Assembly: GCA_048213135.1 (NCBI GenBank)
Contig: PS015009.1
Span: 1,798,001 to 1,862,000, forward strand
Direction of reading: 5' to 3'
From: Reclinomonas americana ATCC 50394
Lineage: Eukaryota; Jakobida; Jakobea; Jakobida
DNA: 64,000 nt
Of this stretch, positions 27,294 to 36,036 are shown in pieces. Position numbers and translations under genes: made by a program. Below the pieces are notes generated by a model. It was not told the origin of the DNA. It made no database searches and saw nothing but the letters and a program-made list of their open reading frames with translations. Numbering within the stretch: position 1 is the stretch's first letter; every line of letters starts with the position of its first letter.

Positions 27294-27824
27294 ATGATAG
27301 AGGCGCTCATTTCTTCCAAAACCAGGGTAAAATTGTTGCTGAAGTTCTTCCTGAACAGCAGCAATAAGGCCTACCTGCGTGGACTGGAAGAGGAGTTTGG
27401 CGAAAGCACCAATGCCATAAGAGTGGAACTGAACAAGCTGGAACAGGTAGGTATGATCACCAGCGATGTGCAGGGCAATAAGAAATATTTCAAGGCCAAT
27501 ACCAGGCACCCCCTCTTTTTCGACCTGCACAACATCATCAAAAAATACATAGGGCTGGACACGGTAATAGAAAACGTGGTGTCGCAACTGGGCGACGTGG
27601 AAAAGGTATACCTCACCGGTGAATTTGCCCGCGGGTTGAACGCTAATGTGATTGACCTGGAACTGGTAGGAAAAGTGAACATCAGCTATCTTACCGGGTT
27701 GATCGAGAAGGCGGAACCGATGGTGAAAAGAAAGATCAGGTATGTTGTGTATTCACAGGAAGAATACGTGGAACTGATTGAACAGAAAAAAGATTACGAA
27801 AAGCTGCTGATCTGGAGTAAATAA
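27294..27824 (+). CDS. Winged-helix regulator with degenerate nucleotidyltransferase-like C-terminus
   Basis: 176 residues. Residues 5-70 form an ArsR-like winged helix (SSKTRVKLLLKFFLNSSNKA, recognition region ESTNAIRVELNKLEQVGMI, wing GNKKYFKANTRHPLF). Residues 100-176 look like a minimal nucleotidyltransferase: VYLTGEFARGLNANVIDLEL aligns with the G-S-x-A-R-G ... D-x-D pattern, but Ser is replaced by Glu110 and the second Asp by Glu123, so catalysis is doubtful. It lies directly before the UpxY gene at the head of a long glycan operon, an arrangement common in Bacteroidota. Likely a transcriptional regulator of that operon, perhaps sensing a nucleotide or nucleotide-sugar. Confidence 0.8.
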   Translation: MIEALISSKTRVKLLLKFFLNSSNKAYLRGLEEEFGESTNAIRVELNKLEQVGMITSDVQGNKKYFKANTRHPLFFDLHNIIKKYIGLDTVIENVVSQLGDVEKVYLTGEFARGLNANVIDLELVGKVNISYLTGLIEKAEPMVKRKIRYVVYSQEEYVELIEQKKDYEKLLIWSK

Positions 27825-27902
27825 GACCAGGCAGCAGTCCTGTATTTTAAAGCACTCATGTGACTGAGGAGGCGAAGCTCTGCCCGCCCATTATTATAAT
27901 AT

Positions 27903-28367
27903 ATGTCCTGGTACGCAGTATATACCAAACCCCGCTGGGAAAAAAAAGTGAGTGAGGCCCTGCAAAAGAACGGGCTGGAAAGTTACTGCCCGCTTAACCG
28001 GGTGACCCGGCAATGGAGCGACAGGACTAAAAAAGTAGAGATACCCCTCTTCCCTTCCTATGTTTTTGTGAAGGTGGACCAGGTGCGCCAGGCGGAAGTA
28101 AGGATGATAAGCGGCGTGGTAAATTTTGTGTACTGGCTGGGTAAACCCGCAGTGATACGTGACCATGAAATGGAAGGGTTAAAAAAATTTGTAAGCAGTC
28201 ATGATAATATTATAGTGGAAGCGGCACAATACCGTGAAGGCGACAGCTTACTGATAGACCAGGGTGTCTTTAAAGGACAGCAAGCCATTGTACAAAAAGT
28301 AAATAAAAACAAACTGGAGCTCCTGCTCGAAACACTGCAGCTGAAACTGGTAGTGGAACGATCCTGA
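27903..28367 (+). CDS. UpxY/RfaH-like NusG-family transcription antiterminator
   Basis: 154 residues. The NGN domain is clear: WYAVYTKPRWEKKVSEALQK, then YCPLNRVTRQWSDRTKKVEI and PLFPSYVFVKVD, with the conserved FPxYxF motif. The C-terminal KOW-like part is EGDSLLIDQGVFKGQQAIVQ. UpxY proteins bind the paused polymerase in the leader of their own capsule operon and allow read-through of long glycan transcripts. It is placed 26 bases before rmlB, at the head of about 32 kb of glycan genes, which supports a cis role. No RfaH-type ops element was recognised by eye. Confidence 0.92.
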   Translation: MSWYAVYTKPRWEKKVSEALQKNGLESYCPLNRVTRQWSDRTKKVEIPLFPSYVFVKVDQVRQAEVRMISGVVNFVYWLGKPAVIRDHEMEGLKKFVSSHDNIIVEAAQYREGDSLLIDQGVFKGQQAIVQKVNKNKLELLLETLQLKLVVERS

Positions 28368-28393
28368 GCCGGATAAAGAAAAACCTGAATCGT

Positions 28394-29443
28394 ATGCACA
28401 CTATTTTACTGACCGGGGGAGCCGGGTTTATTGGCTCGCACCTCACCCGCTTGTTTGTCAATAAATACCCGGAGTATACCATTGTTAACCTGGATAAACT
28501 AACGTATGCGGGTAACCTCGAAAACCTGAAAGACATAGAAGGGAAACCTAACTATCATTTTGTAAAAGGAGATATTACCGACCTGTCCTTTGTGCAGGAC
28601 CTTTTTGCAAAATATAAATTTACCGCGGTGCTTCACTGTGCGGCTGAAAGTCATGTAGATCGCAGTATTACTGATCCCCTGGCCTTTGTTACCACCAATG
28701 TGCTGGGTACGGTAGCCCTGCTTCACGCGGCCAAAAATGCCTGGAAGGATGATATGGACGGGAAGATATTTTACCACATCTCAACCGATGAAGTGTATGG
28801 TTCGCTGGGTGAAACAGGATTCTTCACCGAAGAAACCCGCTACGACCCCCGCAGCCCTTATTCCGCTTCCAAAGCCTCTTCCGACCATTTTGTAAGGGCG
28901 TTTTACCATACGTATAAACTGCCGGTAAAAATATCGAACTGCAGCAATAACTATGGCCCTTACCATTTTCCCGAAAAACTGATCCCGCTTTGCATCCATA
29001 ATATCATCAACAACAAACCCCTGCCCATTTACGGTAAAGGGGAGAATGTACGCGACTGGCTTTTCGTGGAAGACCACGCCAGGGCTATAGACACCGTTTT
29101 TCATAAAGGAAAGATTGGTGAAACCTACAATATCGGCGGACATAATGAATGGACCAACATCAGCCTGGTGAAAGAACTTTGCAGACAAATGGATGAAAAG
29201 CTGGGCCGCGAAAAAGGGACTTCTGAACAACTGATCACGTATGTTACCGACAGGGCCGGTCATGATCTGCGCTACGCTATCGATGCCACAAAACTGAAAG
29301 AAGAACTGGGCTGGATGCCGAGCCTTCAATTTGAGGAAGGTATCGGTAAAACCATCGACTGGTACCTCGCTAACCGGGAATGGCTGGACGATGTAACCAG
29401 CGGCGCCTACCAGAAGTATTATGATCAGCAATATGGAAATTAA
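28394..29443 (+). CDS. rfbB: dTDP-glucose 4,6-dehydratase
   Basis: 349 residues, extended SDR family. The NAD-binding ILLTGGAGFIGSHLTRLF is followed by the RmlB marks LDKLTYAGNLENL and HCAAESHVDRSI, the catalytic HISTDEVYGSLG and YSASKASSDHFVRA (YxxxK), then NCSNNYGPYHFPEKLIPL and GKGENVRDWLFVEDHARAI. It converts dTDP-glucose to dTDP-4-keto-6-deoxyglucose, the branch point to rhamnose and many amino-deoxysugars. rfbA follows; rfbC and rfbD are absent from the window, so the end product is open. Confidence 0.95.
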   Translation: MHTILLTGGAGFIGSHLTRLFVNKYPEYTIVNLDKLTYAGNLENLKDIEGKPNYHFVKGDITDLSFVQDLFAKYKFTAVLHCAAESHVDRSITDPLAFVTTNVLGTVALLHAAKNAWKDDMDGKIFYHISTDEVYGSLGETGFFTEETRYDPRSPYSASKASSDHFVRAFYHTYKLPVKISNCSNNYGPYHFPEKLIPLCIHNIINNKPLPIYGKGENVRDWLFVEDHARAIDTVFHKGKIGETYNIGGHNEWTNISLVKELCRQMDEKLGREKGTSEQLITYVTDRAGHDLRYAIDATKLKEELGWMPSLQFEEGIGKTIDWYLANREWLDDVTSGAYQKYYDQQYGN

Positions 29444-29480
29444 GAACTGAGCTAAGCCGGGCTGAAAATAAGCTGATTTT

Positions 29481-29502
29481 TATTTTTGAATTTTTACTTT
29501 TG
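29481..29502 (+). promoter_or_regulatory. Possible -7 boxes upstream of rfbA
   Basis: The 108-base gap between rfbB and rfbA holds two exact TAnnTTTG matches, TATTTTTG (29481-29488) and TACTTTTG (29495-29502), 50 to 70 bases before the ATG. The region is T-rich, so one or both could be chance. Confidence 0.4.
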
Positions 29503-29551
29503 ACTTCAGCGATCTTAAAAGTATTCCTAAATTTTTAATACCCTCTCTTTA

Positions 29552-30415
29552 ATGAAAGGAATCATCCTCGCCGGCGGATCCGGCACACGTTTATACCCGA
29601 TCACGATGGGGATCAGTAAACAACTGATGCCGATCTATGATAAACCCATGATCTATTACCCGCTGAGCACGCTGATGCTGGCAGGGATAAAAGAAATACT
29701 GGTGATCACTACGCCTGAAGACCAGGACCAGTTTAAGCGTTTGCTGGGCGACGGCAGCCAGTGGGGATGTTCAATACAGTACGCCAAACAGGAAGTGCCC
29801 AACGGCCTCGCCCAGGCATTCGTTATAGGAGAGTCGTTTATTGGTTCCGATAGTGTGGCGCTGGTGCTGGGAGATAATATTTTCTATGGCAGCGGGTTCA
29901 GCAAACTGCTGCAACAGAGCGCTGCCGCTGAAGGCGCCGTCATCTTCGCTTATCCTGTGAGCGACCCGGAGCGTTATGGCGTGGTAGAATTCGATGATGC
30001 GTTCAATGCCATCAGTATCGAAGAAAAGCCCCAGAATCCCCGGAGCAACTACGCTGTGCCCGGTTTGTATTTCTATAATAATGAGGTTGTGAATATCGCG
30101 AAGCATATACAACCCAGCGCACGCGGTGAATACGAGATCACGACGGTAAATGACATTTACCTGAAAAATAACAACCTGAAAGTAGCGGTGCTCGACAGGG
30201 GCTTTGCCTGGCTCGATACCGGTACATTCGACAGCCTGAGCGACGCGTCGGAATATGTAAGGGTGATAGAAAAAAGGCAGGGGCTGAAAATTGGCTGCCC
30301 TGAAGAGATCGCCTGGCGTATGGGTTTTATCGATACCGAAAAACTGCTGTCACTGGCCAATGGTCTCAAAAAGAGCGGCTATGGCGATTACCTGTTAAAC
30401 CTGCCCAAAAAATAA
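29552..30415 (+). CDS. rfbA: Glucose-1-phosphate thymidylyltransferase
   Basis: 287 residues. The nucleotidyltransferase signature [20 protein letters not shown] starts the protein; [37 protein letters not shown] and [19 protein letters not shown] are classic RmlA motifs, and [12 protein letters not shown] follows. It makes dTDP-glucose from glucose-1-phosphate and dTTP, the substrate of the RfbB next to it. Full family length. Confidence 0.95.
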   Translation: MKGIILAGGSGTRLYPITMGISKQLMPIYDKPMIYYPLSTLMLAGIKEILVITTPEDQDQFKRLLGDGSQWGCSIQYAKQEVPNGLAQAFVIGESFIGSDSVALVLGDNIFYGSGFSKLLQQSAAAEGAVIFAYPVSDPERYGVVEFDDAFNAISIEEKPQNPRSNYAVPGLYFYNNEVVNIAKHIQPSARGEYEITTVNDIYLKNNNLKVAVLDRGFAWLDTGTFDSLSDASEYVRVIEKRQGLKIGCPEEIAWRMGFIDTEKLLSLANGLKKSGYGDYLLNLPKK

Positions 30416-30417
30416 GT

Positions 30418-30990
30418 ATGGGCTATTACGCACACCCTACCGCGGTTATTGATGAAGGATGCCTGATCGGCGACGATACCAAAGTGTGGCATTTTTCTCA
30501 TATTATGCCCGGTGCTGTTATTGGCGCCAACTGTAATCTTGGGCAGAATGTGATGATTGCTTCGGGTGTGGTATTGGGCAATGGAGTGAAGATACAGAAC
30601 AATGTAAGCGTGTATGAAGGCGTAACCTGTGAAGATGAGGTGTTCCTGGGGCCCGGGGTGGTACTCACCAATGTGATCAATCCCCGCAGCGCCGTAAACC
30701 GTAAGCAGGAATACCTTCCCACTCTCCTGAAGAAAGGAGCGACCATAGGTGCTAATGCCACCATTGTTTGTGGTCATACGATCGGCGAATACGCATTTAT
30801 TGGTGCGGGTGCTGTCGTTACTAAAGATGTTCCGGCCTACGGACTGGTGTATGGCAATCCCGCCATGCAAACCGGGTGGATGAGTGAACAGGGGCACCAG
30901 CTTCATTTTGATAAGAACAACATCGCCGTTTGCCCGGGGAACGGCCAGCAATACCAGTTAAACGGAAATATCGTAAAACGACTGAACTAG
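30418..30990 (+). CDS. Left-handed beta-helix sugar N-acetyltransferase (WlbB/WbpD-like)
   Basis: 190 residues built on hexapeptide repeats ([LIV]-G-x4 turns such as [20 protein letters not shown] and [20 protein letters not shown]). The sequence [20 protein letters not shown] and [20 protein letters not shown] is that of UDP-3-amino-GlcNAcA N-acetyltransferases WlbB/WbpD, where the Asn/His pair lies in the active site. The WlbA-like dehydrogenase lies four bases downstream, as in the Bordetella and Pseudomonas O-antigen clusters. It would acetylate the C3 amine to give the diacetamido uronic acid. A dTDP-amino sugar acyltransferase (FdtC-like) is the main alternative. Confidence 0.85.
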   Translation: MGYYAHPTAVIDEGCLIGDDTKVWHFSHIMPGAVIGANCNLGQNVMIASGVVLGNGVKIQNNVSVYEGVTCEDEVFLGPGVVLTNVINPRSAVNRKQEYLPTLLKKGATIGANATIVCGHTIGEYAFIGAGAVVTKDVPAYGLVYGNPAMQTGWMSEQGHQLHFDKNNIAVCPGNGQQYQLNGNIVKRLN

Positions 30991-30994
30991 GCAA

Positions 30995-31885
30995 GTGAAA
31001 AACTTCATACTCATAGGCGTAGGCGGTTATATCGCTCCCCGGCATCTTGAGGCCATCAGGAGTACCGGCAATAATTTGCTGGCAGCCCTGGATAAACATG
31101 ACTCGGTAGGTGTACTGGACAGTTATTTTCCGCGGGCGGATTTCTTTACGGAATTCGAACGTTTCGACAGGCATATCGATAAAATAAAAAGACAAGGTAC
31201 TAAAATAGATTACCTCAGTGTATGCAGCCCGAATTACCTCCACGATGCCCATATCCGTTTCGGACTGCGTATAGGCGCCGACGTCATCTGCGAAAAACCG
31301 GTGGTGCTGAATCCCTGGAATGTGGAAGCTTTGATGGAAATGGAAAAGGAAACCGGGAGGAAGGTCAACGGTATCCTGCAGTTGCGGTTGCATCCTGCCA
31401 TTATAGAACTGAAAAGGAAAGTAGAGAGCAGCGATGCCGGCCAGGTTTTCAAAGTCGATCTTAATTACATCACATCACGTGGTAACTGGTATCACCACAG
31501 CTGGAAAGGGGATGAACAGAAAAGCGGAGGTATCGCCACCAATATTGGGGTTCATTTTTTTGATATGCTGCAATGGATATTCGGCAGTGCGGAAAGCAGC
31601 CATGTGATCCGTAAGGATGCCAGAACTGTATCGGGATCACTTGTATTGAAAAAAGCAGAAGTGAACTGGCTGTTGAGTATCGACGAACAACAATTGCCCG
31701 GCGATGTACGCTCGGCCGGAAAACCATACTGGCGAAGCCTTAAGGTTGATAATGAAGTGATCGATTTTAGCGAGGGCATGCCAGATCTGCATATAAAAAG
31801 TTACGAAAGCATACTGAATGGAAACGGGTATAGTCTCGCGGATTGCTTACCGGCGATACAGATGGTACAGCGGTTGCGTCTATGA
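30995..31885 (+). CDS. Gfo/Idh/MocA oxidoreductase, WlbA/WbpB-like UDP-GlcNAcA 3-dehydrogenase
   Basis: 296 residues, GTG start. The N-terminus NFILIGVGGYIAPRHLEAIR is the NAD-binding strand of WlbA; DYLSVCSPNYLHDAHIRFGL, ADVICEKPVVLNPWNVEAL with the catalytic-pocket E-K-P, and the C-terminal TSRGNWYHHSWKGDEQKSGG, GVHFFDMLQWIFG match WlbA/WbpB. These oxidise C3 of UDP-GlcNAcA before transamination. The WbpA dehydrogenase and the WbpE aminotransferase needed before and after this step are not in the window. Confidence 0.87.
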   Translation: MKNFILIGVGGYIAPRHLEAIRSTGNNLLAALDKHDSVGVLDSYFPRADFFTEFERFDRHIDKIKRQGTKIDYLSVCSPNYLHDAHIRFGLRIGADVICEKPVVLNPWNVEALMEMEKETGRKVNGILQLRLHPAIIELKRKVESSDAGQVFKVDLNYITSRGNWYHHSWKGDEQKSGGIATNIGVHFFDMLQWIFGSAESSHVIRKDARTVSGSLVLKKAEVNWLLSIDEQQLPGDVRSAGKPYWRSLKVDNEVIDFSEGMPDLHIKSYESILNGNGYSLADCLPAIQMVQRLRL

Positions 31886-31930
31886 CCGCGGAAATGGATC
31901 AACATCAGTAGCGATAATTAAATACAGTTA

Positions 31931-32638
31931 ATGAGTACGAAATCATTTAATCACGATATACCGGCCTATAACACACAGTCGGCATCGGTTATTCTTCCTT
32001 TTCTTACCGGGCAGTTCCCGATCAGGAGTATTGTTGATATTGGCTGCGGTATTGGTACCTGGCTCGCCATAGCCAGGGAAAAAGGGATTGAAGATGTAAT
32101 AGGTGTTGATGGCGCTTATGTGAAGAAAGAGCTGTTGCATATATCGCCTGATTTATTCATGGAACACGATCTTTCCGGGCCTTTCGATCTTGGAAGAAAG
32201 TTTGACATCGCCTTTTGCCTGGAAGTGGCGGAACATATTGATGATGCAAAGGCTGATCATTTAATAGACTCTATCGTACGTCACGCCGATCTTGTTCTCT
32301 TTTCGGCTGCTGTACCGGGTCAGACCGGGGATGGACACATCAATGAACAATGGGTTGATCACTGGGTGAAAAAGTTTGCAGCCCGTGATTACCTGTTCTA
32401 TGACCTGGTGCGTCCCGTTTTCTGGAATCATCCGGCGGTGGAATGGTGGTATAAACAAAACATGTTTATCGTTGCCAGGAAAGGCCACCTCGCTTTCCCG
32501 CCTGCCGAAAATATCAACCAGTACATTCATCCCGATCTGTACAAACGTTATGTAAACGACCTGGATAAATACCAGTCAGGAAAAATATCCGCGTTACAGG
32601 GAATTAAAACATTCGTTAAATCACTTATCAGATCTTAA
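31931..32638 (+). CDS. Class I SAM-dependent methyltransferase
   Basis: 235 residues. Motif I IRSIVDIGCGIGTWLAIARE, then VIGVDGAYVKK, and the acidic FDIAFCLEVAEHIDDAKAD; the conserved LVLFSAAVPGQTGDGHINEQ is characteristic of a methyltransferase group found in glycan clusters. Likely O-methylation of a sugar. It lies between the WlbA-like gene and a GT2 in the same orientation. Confidence 0.82.
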   Translation: MSTKSFNHDIPAYNTQSASVILPFLTGQFPIRSIVDIGCGIGTWLAIAREKGIEDVIGVDGAYVKKELLHISPDLFMEHDLSGPFDLGRKFDIAFCLEVAEHIDDAKADHLIDSIVRHADLVLFSAAVPGQTGDGHINEQWVDHWVKKFAARDYLFYDLVRPVFWNHPAVEWWYKQNMFIVARKGHLAFPPAENINQYIHPDLYKRYVNDLDKYQSGKISALQGIKTFVKSLIRS

Positions 32639-32687
32639 TTGCAACAAGCCCGATCATAGTAATTGCAATAAGAACAGAAGTCCATAC

Positions 32688-33683
32688 ATGCATCAGACAA
32701 CGAAAGGCGTTTCCGTAGTATTATGTTGTTATAACAGCGCAGGCAGGTTGCCCGATACATTGGGCCACCTTTTTGTACAGGAAGTACCAGCGGGGTTACC
32801 ATGGGAAATCATTGTGGTAGATAACAACTCCACCGATGATACAGCCGCGGTAGCTTTGCGATGCAGGGAAGACAACGGAAGAAAAATGCCTTTTCATATT
32901 GTGAAACAACCTGCTCCCGGTCTCTCCAACGCGAGGGATAAAGGCGTGGAGGAAGCCGGATATGATTATATCCTTTTTTGCGATGATGATAACTGGCTTG
33001 ACCCGCATTATGTAGCTAATGCTTTTGCAGCGATGGAAGCAGGGCCGGATATTGGAGTTATGGGAGGACTGGCCATTGCGGAACCACAACCGCCTCTGCC
33101 AGCCTGGTTTGAGAAACGGATATCGCATTATGCTGTGGGCGACCAGGCCCGTTTTGCCGCTGATGGATGGGTGTATGGAGCAGGAAGTATCTGCAGAAAA
33201 CAGGTGCTTACAGGACTGAAAGAAAAAGGCTGGCGGCAGGTAACATCCGACCGTTTGGGTGATGTATACCTGTATGGAGGCGATAACGAAATCTGTTATA
33301 TGACGAAGTTGCTGGGCAACAGAATCGTATACAATGAAACGCTTACTTTCCGGCATTTCATTCCGCAGGAAAGGCTGCATGAACAGTATATTGAGAAAAG
33401 CGCATACGGGTCTTACCTGTCCGAGTTTTTCCTGTATCCTTATTTTTATTACCTGAGCAAAAGGTTTTCCAGGAAATCGGCATTGGGGTTCTTTATTTTC
33501 TTCGTAGTATACTACGGAAAAAATCTGCTGGAAGCATCGGATAAAAGAATATTTTCCCGGGGAGGAGACGCTTACCAGGTTACCATGAATAAGCTCCGGC
33601 TCAGGGCTGCATTGAAATTCCTACCCAATACCGGGAAAGTATTCAGGCAATTCAGGCTGATACGAAAGATATTACGAAGCTGA
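32688..33683 (+). CDS. Glycosyltransferase family 2
   Basis: 331-residue GT-A enzyme: VSVVLCCYNSAGRLPDTLGH, WEIIVVDNNSTDDTA, the metal-binding FCDDDNWLDPHYV, and acceptor-side WVYGAGSICRKQVL and YGGDNEICYMTKLLG. A C-terminal hydrophobic/basic segment (SALGFFIFFVVYYGKNLL) may contact the membrane. Its stop abuts the stop of the convergent flippase with no gap. The sugar is unknown. Confidence 0.86.
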   Translation: MHQTTKGVSVVLCCYNSAGRLPDTLGHLFVQEVPAGLPWEIIVVDNNSTDDTAAVALRCREDNGRKMPFHIVKQPAPGLSNARDKGVEEAGYDYILFCDDDNWLDPHYVANAFAAMEAGPDIGVMGGLAIAEPQPPLPAWFEKRISHYAVGDQARFAADGWVYGAGSICRKQVLTGLKEKGWRQVTSDRLGDVYLYGGDNEICYMTKLLGNRIVYNETLTFRHFIPQERLHEQYIEKSAYGSYLSEFFLYPYFYYLSKRFSRKSALGFFIFFVVYYGKNLLEASDKRIFSRGGDAYQVTMNKLRLRAALKFLPNTGKVFRQFRLIRKILRS

Positions 33684-35126
33684 TCAGCTCTTCCTGATCT
33701 TCTGCATGAACAATTGATAGAATTGCAGAAGGGTTTTCCGGAATACGACGATAACGACAGCGACAACGGTCACGAACTGAAGTATACCACTTACATTATA
33801 CGACAGGATGTTTTTCCAGCTCAGGAACCAGAAACCGGTGATGATGATCACGAAAAGCAGCAGGATGGAAAAATTGCTTTTTTCGAAAGGCATATCCATC
33901 GATTTCCTGGCAAAGTAAAAAATCACCAGCGTGCTGATGAACCTGGCCAGGCAACTGGAAATGACAGCTCCCCAGATGCCGAACTGTGGTATCAGTAAAC
34001 TGTTGATCAGGAGACTCGAAGCCAGCAGGTAAATGCCGATATAAATAAAGTAGTGTGATTTCTTAGCATAAATTACCTGGAAGTTGATGATGTAGAATAT
34101 CGAGGAAAAGATATATCCCATCGTCATTATAGACAGGTAATTCAATATTTCGAGATATCCCTTGTTGGAAATGAATAAGCTGAGATTAGAACCTGCCATG
34201 ATCACAAACGAGATCATACATACGGAAAGCAGGATGAATATTTTGTAGAGTTTTTGTACGCCGGCTTTATTGTCAGCTTTGAAGAAGTCGAAAATAAAAG
34301 GCTGTAATGCAGAGCCCAGCGCGAAGTAACCCATCTCCGTGAGCGAGGTAATAGTGGACAGCAGGCTGTAAACGCCGAGAGATTTCAGATCGATAAAGCG
34401 TTCGATAAAGAAACGGTCGCTATAATTGGTGATCCAGTTGATGCAGGAAGAAAGAATGGTTGTTACGGAATACTGTAAAGATGGCCGGATGTATTTTTTG
34501 AATTCGATTTTCACGAAAAAGTACCGGCGCTGAAAAAGGATGACCAATAGGGTAGTTACGGCGACTGCGATAACACGGGCCATCAATGTGCCGGTAATGC
34601 CCTTTTGCAGATAAACAATAAATACATATTGCAAAACGGTATTGAGGATGAACAGGAACACCGTGATAAGAGCGAATCGTCCCAGTCTTCGCTCGAATTT
34701 CATGAAATAAAGATACCCGGTAACGATATTGGTGAGCAAGCCATAAATAATAACGAGCAGGCCATTGGGATAAAAATCGATATCCTCCTTAAAAATGATC
34801 TTAAAAAGGAGCGGGCCAAGAAGGCACATCAAACCGGTGAAAATAACACTGGTGTAAAAAATAAAGGAAAGAATATTACCCATGTACCGGTTAAGCGAAT
34901 CCTTTGAGTCGTTATATGAACTGTAAAAGGCGATTATGGCGTTTACAAGATTCAACCCGCCGATAATGGCAAAGAAAACATTAAGGTTATTAAGCACGGA
35001 AAATGTTCCGTATTCTGACTCAGGGAAGAATTTTGTATAAACGGGTAAGAGGATAAAGTTGGAGAGCGGCTGAAGTAAAGACAGGAAACTATACACTACA
35101 ATCGCCAGGAATATCTGCTTTTTCAT
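33684..35126 (-). CDS. Polysaccharide flippase (Wzx-like, MOP superfamily)
   Basis: 480 residues with about 14 membrane helices. N-terminal FLSLLQPLSNFILLPVYTKF and FPESEYGTFSVLNN match the Wzx opening (x-P-x-Y-x ... L-s-x-x-e-Y-G-x). A middle YSDRFFIERFIDLKSLGVYS is the family mark NYsDRF...G.YS. It likely moves undecaprenyl-linked repeat units across the membrane. It is on the opposite strand to its neighbours: its stop abuts that of the GT2 at 33683, and the 116-base gap at its 5' end separates it from an FkbM gene. Confidence 0.9.
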   Translation of the reverse strand: MKKQIFLAIVVYSFLSLLQPLSNFILLPVYTKFFPESEYGTFSVLNNLNVFFAIIGGLNLVNAIIAFYSSYNDSKDSLNRYMGNILSFIFYTSVIFTGLMCLLGPLLFKIIFKEDIDFYPNGLLVIIYGLLTNIVTGYLYFMKFERRLGRFALITVFLFILNTVLQYVFIVYLQKGITGTLMARVIAVAVTTLLVILFQRRYFFVKIEFKKYIRPSLQYSVTTILSSCINWITNYSDRFFIERFIDLKSLGVYSLLSTITSLTEMGYFALGSALQPFIFDFFKADNKAGVQKLYKIFILLSVCMISFVIMAGSNLSLFISNKGYLEILNYLSIMTMGYIFSSIFYIINFQVIYAKKSHYFIYIGIYLLASSLLINSLLIPQFGIWGAVISSCLARFISTLVIFYFARKSMDMPFEKSNFSILLLFVIIITGFWFLSWKNILSYNVSGILQFVTVVAVVIVVFRKTLLQFYQLFMQKIRKS

Positions 35127-35152
35127 GAATCCTTTAATTAGCCTTTAATTTA

Positions 35153-35160
35153 TACATTTG
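35153..35160 (+). promoter_or_regulatory. Possible -7 box in the divergent wzx/FkbM gap
   Basis: TACATTTG (35153-35160) matches TAnnTTTG on the plus strand, 83 bases before the FkbM start. No -33 partner is clear. The rest of this AT-rich 116-base gap shows nothing else. Confidence 0.35.
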
Positions 35161-35242
35161 CAAACTTACATATTAAGTTGTCATTTATTTATAAATCAGA
35201 TGTTATCGTGCCTGGAAGTTAAAGTGAGGGCGATTTAAAATT

Positions 35243-36034
35243 ATGATCAGATCAAAACTTATTAAAAAAATCGGGTACCGGCTGCTGGATATCCTTACCC
35301 TGAAAAAAGGGATTCCTGTACGGATCAATGGCCTCAGGTTAAAATTACCAACCTATTATTTCCGTCTTTTTCCCGCAGATTATGAAAAGGATAATTTCAA
35401 TTATATACAGTCTGTTGTACAGGAAGGAGACTGGGTCCTTGATATAGGGGCTCATATCGGACTGATGGCGGTAGTGCTGGGTACCAAAGTAAAACCGGGC
35501 GGACGTGTATTCTCGTTCGAACCCACGCCGGCATCCTATAAGGTACTTTGCCAGACGGTCAGTATCAATGGGCTTGGCAACATCGTAAAACCTGTTAACG
35601 CGGCTGTAAGTGACAGTTCCGGCCAGGCATCCTTTTATATTTCAGATACGGCCGTAGATGTGGGCAATTCGCTGGTGAAGTATGGTAATGATAAAGTGCT
35701 GAAACCGATCAGCATCGTCATGATCAGCATTGATGATTTTGTGAAGAAGGAAAATATCAACCGGCTTGACTTTCTGAAAATAGACGCTGAAGGGGTAGAA
35801 TATAAAGTGTTGAAAGGAGGTATGCAGACCCTTAGCAAATTCAGGCCAAGGGTCATCCTGGCGCTGCACCCGGAAGCCATCAGGGCCAATGGTGATTCAC
35901 AGGAGGAGATATATACATTGATAAAAGAAGCGGGTTATACGGTTATGTATGAAGGAAAGGAACTGGATAAAACAGGATTCTGCTGCATAGATTCCCTGTT
36001 CGACGTGCATTTGATCCCCGGAAAGGCGATTTAA
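35243..36034 (+). CDS. FkbM family methyltransferase
   Basis: 263 residues. Motif I GDWVLDIGAHIGLMAVVLGT, then GRVFSFEPTPASYKVLCQTV, and the C-terminal FkbM signature DFLKIDAEGVEYKVLKGGMQ followed by RPRVILALHPEA. Likely O-methylation of a sugar hydroxyl. It is the first gene of a plus-strand run; the next glycosyltransferase begins three bases after its stop. It is distinct in sequence from the FkbM gene at 24.0 kb. Confidence 0.87.
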   Translation: MIRSKLIKKIGYRLLDILTLKKGIPVRINGLRLKLPTYYFRLFPADYEKDNFNYIQSVVQEGDWVLDIGAHIGLMAVVLGTKVKPGGRVFSFEPTPASYKVLCQTVSINGLGNIVKPVNAAVSDSSGQASFYISDTAVDVGNSLVKYGNDKVLKPISIVMISIDDFVKKENINRLDFLKIDAEGVEYKVLKGGMQTLSKFRPRVILALHPEAIRANGDSQEEIYTLIKEAGYTVMYEGKELDKTGFCCIDSLFDVHLIPGKAI

Positions 36035-36036
36035 AA

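Noticed and set aside
27156-28393. Invertible promoter flanked by inverted repeats, as in Bacteroides capsule loci
   Set aside because: No pair of long inverted repeats flanks a promoter upstream of the regulator or rfbB, and no invertase is in the window.
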